Shown: piece after piece, positions 51,801 through 63,800 of the stretch
How the letters are laid out: each line of letters begins with the position of its first letter
Numbering within the stretch: position 1 is the first letter of the stretch
Source of the DNA: Antedon mediterranea
Lineage: Eukaryota > Echinodermata > Crinoidea > Comatulida > Antedonidae
DNA: 64,000 bases
Direction of reading: 5' to 3'
Assembly (NCBI RefSeq): GCF_964355755.1
Contig: NC_092677.1
Location: forward strand, 6,699,001 to 6,763,000
The notes under the pieces: model-generated
Seen by the model: the letters and a program-made list of their open reading frames with translations, nothing else
Database searches by the model: none
What the model was told of the DNA's origin: nothing
Made by a program: the position numbers and the translations under genes

Positions 51801-54800
51801 GCTTACTCAATAAAACTCAGCTATTGGGATTTCACTCAAAAAATGTCTTATCAAATCTCCCTATGTAATTTTATAATACTATTCCCCACAATATATTCTG
51901 ATTCTTTATGGCGTATATTTAATTTGATCTTTATTAATTTGCAGTATAATTCCTATTATTTAACTACTGTACCTTTTAAAATAAACAAAAAACTGAAATG
52001 GCTATGATTAATGGCCAATTTTTTTTTCGTCTTCCAAAGGGACACTGTATTGATTGATGGAAAGTGCCTGTTTCCAGTCACCTTTAGGGTCAAATCTATT
52101 ATTTTAACTGCTCCCTTGTGTATAAAAGAGAGAAAATATTTGAAACTAAGGTGAACTTATCTTAAACCCGGAAATTACTTTGACCGGGAAGAATTGAAAT
52201 TGAGAGGAAAATCCAATGTTGAAATCATAAATGTTGTTAAAAAACTCTTTATAATATCTTCCTAAGATATAAATATGGAACAATAGCGTCGGCGTGCACA
52301 CTAATGTTATCAAATCTACGTTTCGCGGTACATCTCGGATAGATAAAGGTAGGTATCCAAGGCGGAGATTTGTACCGAAGTTTTTGCATTGTGCTCGCCT
52401 ATGTCAGAATTAACCATAATTTATATATAGATGATTATGCTTCGCTAAAAAAGATGAGGGTGCGAAACTAGTCCTTGGCTAACAGATGATCTAGTTTTGT
52501 CAATGCTTGAACGTGATGTACTAAAAAAGAAAGCATCTAAAACTAACACATTTGAACTTTGTAAAACTAGGTAAAAATAAGTTAAATGCTGAAACAATTA
52601 AACAATTGGACACAAAAGATTTTTTTTAATATGGGAAACTTTGAAATATATTGTTCCAGCAAAGAGTATAAGTACAGAAATATCCAACCTATAAACAAGT
52701 GAAAACAAACTAACAGCAGACTAAAATAGAATCTGACCATGCAAAAAATATCTTGCAAGAATTCCCAGATTAGTTATTGAAGATAATACTTATCAAAGCA
52801 GGGACCTACTTCAATTTAGTTTAGAATACATTTATAAACAATTAAACGCACTCTCTGTAAGTAAAGCAACAATCTTGAATGAGCTTCCAGCTAAAATGCT
52901 CAAGTTGGTTATTGATAAAATTTTTGGACCTCTCACTTATTTGGTAAATCTTTCACTTTCAACTAGTACTTTTCCGAGAAAATGCAAATGTGCCAAAATA
53001 TTGCCAGTTTTTAAAGGGGGAGATAGGACAGACTATCTATGAGGAGCCTATTCACCACAAGCTTTGCTTTCTTTTAGGCTCCTCCACTTTATATTTATAT
53101 ATTTGTAAAGTGAAATAAATAAATGAAATGAAATGAAAAATGACTAGCAATTACAGACCCATATCAATTTTACCGATTCTTTCTAAAATTATCAAGAGGG
53201 TTGTATTAACTAAAAAAATTTGGATTTCATCCTAATTTCTTAACTGTATCTTCACTATTAAATATTACAGAAGATTGGATAAATGACATGAAAAGTGGAA
53301 AGTATATTGGTCAGTCATGATTGATCTAAAAAAAAGCATTTCTATACTCTAGACCATAGCATACTTATAGACAAGCTTAAATCATTTAACTTAGATGTCT
53401 AATTGGTTTAAAGACTACCTTTGTAATCGTACGCACTTAAATGGCGACCGATTACACAATATTGCTCTCGCTGTAGCATAAAACAAAATCCATGTCTTTT
53501 TTTTTTATAGCAAAGGCACAGACCCATGCATTTCACTTGCTAAATCCAAAGTCCCTTACAAAATATTGCTCTCGCTAGTAGCATAAAACAAACTTTATAC
53601 AAGTACATTTGAGAATACTTAAGAAAAAATTTGCAAATAATTCTCAGGTGGAACTCGAACCCACTACCTCCAGATCACTAGCCTGGCTTTCATACCTCTA
53701 GACCACTGAGCTTGCACTGATGGCTAGTGGTTAGATTTAAGCCTAAGTAAGCAGCGGGTATGGCACGAACAGGGTTGTAATTGTATTAAACTATTGTGGT
53801 ATAGCTTTGGGTCCGGGTGTTGAGTAATTGATCATATGTTTTGCCCTACTCTGACGTAATTTGTAATTATCACTAAGTACATTTTAAAATTTTAGTAATT
53901 ACTTGCAAATTTTAAGTATTCTCAAATGTACTTAGTGTAAAGTACAAATTACGTCCGAGTAGGGCAAAGCATATGATCAATTACTCAACTGCCTGACGCA
54001 AAGCTACTCTACAGTAGTTAAATACAATTACAATCCCTTATAATTACACAATATTGCTCTCGCCAGTAGCATAAAACAAAATCCATATATTTTTTCTATC
54101 TAGCAAAGGCACAGACCCATTCCTTTCACTTGCCCCTTACATTTACACCATATCGCATAAGTAGCACAAATGTGCTTTTTTTTTTTGTAGCTATCCGTGG
54201 AACAGCAGGTTACTACATGTTCATGGATGAAAGCGATGATGACTTTAGTGACCTGGAAGATGAATCAATCCATGAATATGGTCAGCCAGAAGAAGCTATT
54301 CCTTCAGGAAAGATGAAGAGAAGACATTCAGTCAGTGAATTGGAGAGGAAGCAATCTCCATGGCAGGTAAAGTCATGGCAGTAGAATTCTAATTTTATAT
54401 AAGGAATAATAATAATAATAATTTGAAGTTCTATTTTACTAGGATTTTGTTTATGTTCTCATTTTTTAGTTGGCTTTCCAAGCTTTTATGACAAGTCCAA
54501 AAACAGCACTTGAAAATGATGAAGCTATGTCGCCAACATCACCGACAGAACCAGGTAAGTAGAGAATTGTATTGTTTGTTTTATGAATCATTATTGGTTA
54601 ATTCTCTTTTATCCCATCGAGACATAAAACCACTATTGTGGCTTCCATAGTTTAAAAACAGGAGCTTAAATTTACCAGTAGGTAACCCACTACTCGTTGG
54701 TGTCTCTAGTGCAAACATGCCATCCAAGCTAGATCTGTACACTAGACCTCCAGTTTATGCAAGAAGATTTGATCAGAACTGCGGTCGAGGAAAGCCATGA

Positions 54801-57800
54801 AATGTGCCAATATTATTTCTGTGGTTTGCGATGCCCATGTAATAACCACTTGGCCAGGAATTTCTATAGAATTCAATATTTAAAATTACAGTCATAAGTT
54901 CATTAATAATAATGAATGTAATTTAGTATTTAAGAAGACTAGTCATTAAACTAGCATCATCTTTCTAGGCCTTCCAATTATTGATGAAGAAAAGAAAGAT
55001 GATGTTGATGAATCTCAGCCAAGTACTAGCACAACAGCATTAATAGGTAAGGTTGTGTCTTTCAATAAAGACTGTCACACAAAATGAATATTTATCTGAA
55101 GCCCTGGCATCAGCTGGGAAGTAACAGCAAAACCATGGTCAGTTGATGTCATCTGTCATGGTACAAGTCTCTAATAATCTTCCTCCATAATCTCTTTACC
55201 CATTATCTGCACTTCCACAGTCACAGAGTTGATGGTCTTACAGATACAGGTCCATAACAAACATCTTCATTCATGCCATCTCCCATTATCTGCACTATCA
55301 TAGTCATGGAGTTGATGTCATCTGCCAAGGTGCAAGTATCTAACACCCGTCTTCCTCCATAATGTCTTTACCTATGAGCTGCTCTACAGCAGCCATGTGG
55401 TTGGTGGTTTTCTATGTTGCAGATTAACAATCATCTTCCTCCATAATGCCTTTACCCATTATCTGCACTACCACAGTGATAGAGTTAATGCCATCTACCC
55501 AGGTGCAAGTATCTAACACCCGTCTTCCTCCATAATGTCTTTACCTATAAGCTGCTCTACAGCAGCCATGTGGTTGGTGGTTTTCTATGGTTCAGGTCTC
55601 TAACAATCATCTTCCTCCATAATGCCTTTACCCATTATCTGCACTACCATAGAGTTGATGTCATCTGCCAAGATGTACTACCACAGCCATGGAGTTAAAC
55701 TGACAGTGTGCAGATACTTTTCAATGTTCTTCCTTCATGACATCACCAATTCTCTGCACTACCATAGTCATGCAGTTTATGTCATCTTCCAGGGTTCCAT
55801 AGAGTTGCTGGTCTTATGTCCCATTATCTGCACCACCACATACATAATGTTCTTGTTTTTACATTTAGCAATAATGATCCCCTTGCCATTTTTACCCGAC
55901 ATATTTGTTGTCATCTTTACAAACAGATGGAGAGGGAGATGAAACTGATGTTGACCTTGGTACCAAATCAGTTGATGATGCCTTAGAAGATGCTGTCGGT
56001 GGTATACTGGATACATTTATAGATGATGAGGAGGAAGAAGGTATGTGAATCATTAAATTGGTTGCCAGCCATTTATATATACTGTTCGTGGGAAATGTTG
56101 CTTGATTATAGATACTGTATTACTTTCCTAAGGCTCTGTCTATACTTTCAAACTAGTTTGACAAAAAAACTGTGATATGCTTAAATATGGTAGTGATATG
56201 ATTAAATATGGTAGTGATATGCTTAAATATGTAGTGATATGACATCATCATGTTCATATTATGGGAACATCAAATTTTGTTGTCACATGAAGTTTGATAG
56301 TGCAGACAGAGCTTAAGTAACCATGTCAAAAATATCCTACTGCATTTGCTGCAGTAACTGCATTTTGTTAACTCTTTTACCTTGTTTGGGTATTTATACA
56401 CACTGTTTATTGCAGTGACTGCCTCGTAAACTTCTAAATTGAAACAAACTAGAATCATATTATTACAGTAAAAACATTTAGTTACTGCAGTAGAATAATT
56501 TGTACACGATCCCTAAAACAGAAAAATACAAGTTTTCCTTTTCTATTCAATATTATATAATAATATGATTATGTCTTTTTCAGGCACGGGATGTTGGGAC
56601 AAATTTGTAAACATAATGAAGTTGGCGTGGAGAATATTTTTGCGCCTAATTGATTCAGTGATAGGTTACTTGGACAAAGCCTCTGAAGAGTACAGATATG
56701 TTGCTAAAGAGTTGAAACGAATGTCTGCTGAGGGAAAACGAAGAAGATCTGAAAAGGTTTGGAAAAGATATACTAAAAATTAATTTGTATATTATTATAA
56801 AAAAATCTTCACACTGGCCCATGGCAGGTACATTCCAGTCCCATTCAACATTCTGTTATGATGAAAGATAGAAATGCTTGTTTCTAAACTGCCCTTCACA
56901 CTGGCTGATCAATAGCACTACAGTAGCTTAGGGACATCCCTATTAAAAGTGAAACAGGCCAATATATGTTTTAAGACTGTGATTAAAGATGTTTTTTTTT
57001 TAATTGAAAGGGACAATTTGTCCTGAATGTGTGTTTATTAGCGGTTCTACTGTATTTTAATGTATAATTTGTTTTTGAGCAGAAAGCTACCATACTACAT
57101 TCTAGTGAAACAGACGGGGACGATAAGGGAGTTGACGAAGGGGAGGATGACGAGGGAGCTGTCAAATCTGTCCCGCGGTAAGATTACAAATCATTGTCCA
57201 TTTTTAAAGATTTTATGAATAACCTTCTCTATACAGGTACCTCTAAATCTGCTGGAGATGTTGATGTTACTGTAATATAATATTTATACTACACTGTCAT
57301 GTCTACTACAATGATGATGATGGATGAAATATATTTTTGTAATTCTCCTTACTGTGAACATTTTTTTAAATTTGTATAGAATGTTTTCATCCACATTTTG
57401 TAAATAAAGTGGTATTACCTTTTGGACTTACAAAAACAAAACATTGTAAGCAAATAAATATGAATGTTGTAATGTCTTTAGTTTCACCATGTTATGTTTC
57501 TCAAAAAATAAGTTTGAATCAGTTAATTTTTACGTACTGGTCCTCCTGAATTAAATTGGTTGCACTTCAGTTTAAGTGTGAAGTCATTGGTGGAGGTTGT
57601 CACAAAAATTTACTTTCTTGAATAGTTATGTTATATCTTTACCTACACCCATCATTATAAGCCCTCCAATCTGTTGCATATATGTATATATTTTTTTCAT
57701 TTCATTTTGAATTTATCCTGTTCCACACACTATCCTGATGCGTATACCTGTAAGTTTCACGTTCCAAATACTGCTTTGTGGTTGTTTCTATTGCCTGTAT

Positions 57801-60800
57801 GGGAATGTTTTTCACTGCTGCACCAATATTATATCCTCATCTTTCAAGTGTTAAGATAAATGTATAGAAAACCATAGTCATAATATTACCACAGGTTCAA
57901 GGCAAAGCATTCTGGTGGTAGAACATGTCTTCTCAGAAAAGGACTTAAAACTGGATGTATAGACATCTGGCGCGTTTCACTTAAAAGAACCCAGTGCATC
58001 TTTTATTATCACTGCATTGGACTAACAACCCTGTTAGTGTAATCGGAAGAGTGCCAATTGGATAAAAATGGATTGCTAACTTTTCTTTTTCATTTTGTCT
58101 TTTGCGTAAAAAGTGTAATTTTGGTTATTTAGTTAGTTAAGAATTGATTTTGTTGTGACTACTTTTCTAACACTCTGCATGAATGCTTCTGTATTCTGCA
58201 CATTTTAAAATATTTAAATGCACCGTTTATCTTTCACTACAAATTAGTCTTGGCAAATATTATATATTTTTGAATAACTTAAATAATGGGAAAATAGCAG
58301 GGGATTGACAATAACAACTTTTTTTAATGAGTTTTTAACTTTAAAAGATTGGGCGTGTGGAGGTTCGCATCTCCACTAATCTCATAAATATTCTGTACTT
58401 TATAATTATTATACTGTAATTAAACTGAATTATATAATTTTATTTATTTATTTATTTATTTATTCAATTTCTGCCATATACATAACAAAGAAGACAAAAC
58501 AATTATAAAAGGAGGCACGGAAAGACCAAACAGGTGCTAAACACCTATGCTAGTTGGTCAACAAATAAATAAATTACGTTCTACAATAAAAGCATCGACA
58601 AGAAAGGGACCAACTACACACATTTTCAATATCAAAATTATTTAAAAAATAAATATTGAGATAATTAAGTCATTTGGTTTTAAAAGAACTAACAGAAATA
58701 TTTAAGTTGCGGATTTCACTGGGTAATAATAATAATATTACAATTTTTATCTCTTTACAGTGTTACCATTAGTGATGATGTGACAACTCTTGAGATAGAT
58801 TCTGCTACTAAGAGGTACATTTTATGCAAATTTTGTTTATTGTATTTTATTTTTATAAATTATTAAGATAAACATGTATGGTTCTGTGATTAGATTCACC
58901 TCCATGTTCATAACAAGAATACAGTACTACTATATATTTTTAATTTGTGCAAGAATGATATGTATTTTGATTTGATTCTTCCCCTCAAGTAATGAACCAG
59001 CACCGGATACTCTCCTCATGTATTTGTAAGTGGATATATGCTGCTGTTGTGTTGTTTTTTTTAATTTTGTTATAGTTGACAATTCTGGTTGAGGCTAAAA
59101 AAATGCATTACTAAAAAACCTTATAGTCTATTTATTTAGTGTCCTGTTTTAACACTTAATTACTGCACCTCTGAGAATTCACATTCTTTGAATTGAAATG
59201 AAAGGTCAGTAATCTGAAACATTTGTTGCAATAAGTTAAAATGATATTAGAATAACACTCGTATTGCGGCATACATTGCGTACTGGTGTGGACATGCACA
59301 TTTAACACTGAAGTTTGTTCTCTTTTGTTTGTTGAACAAAACAATTTCAACAATGAAGGTTACTCTTCAATATTTATCTGCATGAAGATAGGAAGAACCC
59401 ATCCATAATATTATGAACCATTTATTGCAGTTAAAAGGTTAACACCCACATATGTATAATATCACTCTTAAGACCTGATTCACATGTGTAGTTAAATGTT
59501 ACAAAATGTAACTAGGACATCCTCCAGAGATATTTCTACCAAGATACTATGCATTCACACACTAATTCTTGCACATGACCGTTTGTTGTACATCACTCAT
59601 TACCAAGAGTATAAGGCATATACTCAAGTGTAATACCACCCTCTAATTTATGCTAAATTAGGACAACATTGTTAATGCAATCCGTAGTAGTATAATTCTA
59701 CCCCTAAGATTCCCTAAATTTTATTTAGCTCCCTGGTAATGAAAGTATATACAGTACTGTACATTCCTTGTTAAAACTGGTGAATACCACATTTTCATGG
59801 AAGTTACATTCAATTACTTTCATACATACCACAACATGTTGCATTTGGTTACATTTTGTAAAATTTGTGTATGTTTGAATCTGGCATTAGTATCAATAGA
59901 AGGGTATTCCACAGGAAACACTAAATCTTATGTTATTAAATATTACTTACATCAATGGTCAATCTAAGGAATCTCTGTCAAACTTTATGGGACAAAACAA
60001 AATGTGATGTGCCCATGGACATGAGGATGTCATATCACTACCATATTTGGACACATCACACTTTTTTTGTCAACTAGTTTGGTAGTGTATAAAGAGCGTA
60101 AAGCTAATGTTATTAGTGATTATTGATTGCACTATATATCACCAAAGAGTTTGCCAGTAGTCACCAATACTACCACAACTTAGATTATGTTATATTTCTT
60201 CATTGACTTCGGCACACTTGCAAAGACCCTGCTTGGTTCCCACTAAATACGCAATGCAAAGGCAGAACTGCAATGTAAGTGATTTGACCAATCACAAGCG
60301 ATTATTATTCATTGGTAAACTCGCTTGCATTGCATCTACGTCCTTGCCTCTAGTGGGAACCTCGCTTAAACAAATTAATAGTTCCATTTCATCGAAATCC
60401 TTTTCCAGACACATTGCATCTACGTCCTTGTCTCTAGTGGGAACCTCGCTTAAACAAATTAATAGTTCCATTTCAGCTAAATCCTTTTCCAGACACAGTG
60501 CATCTACGTCCTTGTCTCTAGTGGGAACCTCGCTTAAACAAATTAATAGTTCCATTTCATCGAAATCCTTTTCCAGACACATTGCATCTACGTCCTTGTC
60601 TCTAGTGGGAACCTCGCTTAAACAAATTAATAGTTCCATTTCATCAAAATCCTTTTCCAGACACATTGCATCTACGTCCTTGTCTCTAGTGGGAACCTCG
60701 CTTAAACAAATTAATAGTTCCATTTCATCGTAATCCTTTTCCAGACATATTGCATCTACGTCCTTGCCTCTAGTGGGAACCTCGCTTAAACAAATTAATA

Positions 60801-63800
60801 GTTCCATTTCAGCTAAATCCTTTTCCAGACACATTGCATCTACGTCCTTGCCTCTAGTGGGAACCTTGCTTAAACAAATTAATAGTTCCATTTCAGCTAA
60901 ATCCTTTTCCAGACACATTGCATCTACGTCCTTGCCTCTAGTGGGAACCTCGCTTAAACAAATTAATAGTTCCATTTCATCGAAATCCTTTTCCAGACAC
61001 ATTGCATCTACGTCCTTGCCTCTAGTGGGAACCTCGCTTAAACAAATTAATAGTTCCATTTCATCGAAATCCTTTTCCAGACACATTGCATCTACGTCCT
61101 TGCCTCTAGTGGGAACCTTGCTTAAACAAATTAATAGTTCCATTTCAGCGAAATCCTTTTCCAGACACATTGCATCTACGTCCTTGTCTCTAGTGGGAAC
61201 CTTGCTTAAACAAATTAATAGTTCCATTTCATCGAAATCCTTTTCCAGACACATTGCATCTACGTCCTTGCCTCTAGTGGGAACCTCGCTTAAACAAATT
61301 AATAGTTCCATTTCATCGAAATCCTTTTCCAGACACAACATATATTATTGTGAAGGTTAATATTAACATGTAATAATTAATAGAAAATTATTAGTATTTG
61401 GTTTTCTTTTAATCTCACACTCTTCACTAAATAATAAATTGTTTTTCTTTAACCTTTAATTTTGTTTCACTGATTTTGTTTATGATTATTTATGTTAATA
61501 GTTTGTTGACTTTGTTTTATTAACATTTTTATTATTACTTCATCTTCTTAGTTGTATATAGAATGTGGAGTCCAATTTAGGATCATGTCATTTTTTGTAA
61601 CAGTATAAATTTCCTCTATTTTCTTTCAGTGGTGATTTTGAAGAATCAGTTGAAACTGGATCTAGTGATAAATTCGAGAACAGCATGCCTCGTCCCATAC
61701 GACTTCTGAATGCCATTGTCTACTGGGGAATCGCGCACTCTGAACTCATCTGCTACTTTGTCATCATTCTCAATCATTTGGTATCCGCCAGCATTCTGTC
61801 CTTGCCTTTACCCATCCTAGTCTTTCTCTGGGCTATGTTGACGGTTCCACGACCAACCAAGAGATTCTGGATTACGGTCATCACATATACTGAGGTAAGG
61901 TATAATAAATAAAACAGATAGTTATTGTATGTATAATAAAATTGTTTTTAATTCTTCTAATTACTTTTTATTATTGGGAATAGTGTAGATCCTAACTCTA
62001 ACCCTCTAAAAGTCCTACCATGATAGGTACTGGAAGACACTATTACTTTTTTCTAAATGCATTTTTCATTTCAGTTATGGCAAAATATAGGCCGAACACA
62101 AACATTATGGCAGATTTGAACTTTAATTCATAACCTTTAAAACATGTTCTTTATCATTATTTTTATGAAAATCCCCACACAATAATACATTTCTTCTTTT
62201 TCTCTCTTCAGATCGTTGTTATTTTGAAGTATATATTCCAGTTCCAGTTCTACCCCTGGTACGAAAACGCCTCTAAACAGGAGAACCCATTATGGTGGCC
62301 TCGCTTGCTTGGCATTGAAAAGGAAGATGACTATGCAGTATTTGATCTTGTAGTCTTACTTGCTGTATTCCTTCATCGTTCAATATTGCGTGTAAGTGTT
62401 CAAATGATCAACATTTCTGCACTGGAAAGCTGAATATGAGGATTTTGGTTTTTTGATATTATATTTAGTTAATAATATAGCTCTTTCTTTTAACTTAAGT
62501 GACAAATCACTAAAGATGCATTCCTAACTGAAGATTAACAAAAAAAAATATTACATAAAAAGACCAGGAACACCAAGGATCAATTGTTTGGAAACAATAG
62601 ACATAGGTAGTTTATTCCATAATACTGAGCCTAGTTTAGAAAATGCCTTGTCACCGATTGCTCGTTTTGTAAGTTGAACTTCAAGTTTAAAAGTATCTAA
62701 GGAAGATCTTAACCCACTTTTCTTCATGAATATTTAATATTTCCATAAGATAGATAGGCGAAGTTGTCTTGGAACAGTTATACACAGTTCACAGCACTGA
62801 TTGCAATGTGTTATGTTATTCCTTCTTTTAGAGACATGGTTTGTGGCAAGAGAGCAGGGTTCTGCCAGATTTCCATGATGTTGAAGTTGAAAAGGAAGAA
62901 AACCAGAAAGAAGTTGATGAAGAAAATACAAAAGAAGGTGCCACATTGGCTATAAAAGGTAAGGCCACTATTGTCTTCACTTTGGCTTTTTAGTAGCGTG
63001 CAACGCGACTCTACATCTCACTATGCCGGTCGGTTGGTCGGTAAACACTAACTTGAGCATGCGACTACAGCCATGTATATGGCCTTGTTCATATTGACCT
63101 TTGTCCTTTCATATTAGTTACCTGACCTCATTCGCTTGTTACTTTCATCTTATTCGTAATATATAAATTTTAATTATAATAATAACAGAAGAAATAAGAA
63201 TTTATCATTATTTTTAGAAAAGCCAGAGGGAGATGACACAGGGTCAGTCAGTTCGGAAGGATCAGAGGAAGAGGAAAAGAAAAGGTGAGTCGTTTTCTTC
63301 AAAAAGGAATAGTTCAGTTTTCCAATAATTTTCTAGACTACCATAATTACACTAATGAGATAGATGACTTTACATACACTAATATGAAAGTCTCACAACT
63401 CTATGTGGACCAGTCTTTTGGGGCATTTTTAATCTGTCGGTTTCTCTGTCTTGACAATTTTTCTGTGATGAATGAAAGTTGGTATGTCACTGCTACCTTC
63501 TGTTTTTCCATTCTCTTCCTTTCTGACTAAATGTTCTTTTGTATTATTCTCTGTGTTCCTACTAAATGCTATTGTGAACGTTTGTCATTGCTAAAGCTGT
63601 GTTTTGTAAAGAGCTTTTTTTAGAATAAAAAAAAAGTCTTAATAGCACAAAATTTGATCAACGATCAACGAAATCAGATACAGTGAAGTGTTAAAATATC
63701 AGATGAATTTGTATCTATATTGTATACTGACTGTTCAATTTATTTTGTTTTTTCTCAGTTGGCTGGATCCATTTAAACATTTTTACCAGAGGTTAATAGA

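Noticed and set aside
53640-53735. A functional tRNA gene
   Set aside because: Box A, box B and a T-arm are visible, but the acceptor stem does not pair and the sequence is embedded in repeats; it is a SINE head.
55140-61335. CRISPR-like regular arrays
   Set aside because: The units are contiguous tandem repeats without unique spacers, in introns of an animal gene.
60292-61341. A 349-codon ORF on the minus strand and long plus-strand ORFs at the same place
   Set aside because: They follow from an 84-bp stop-free repeat unit; there is no start context, no splice structure and no known protein similarity.
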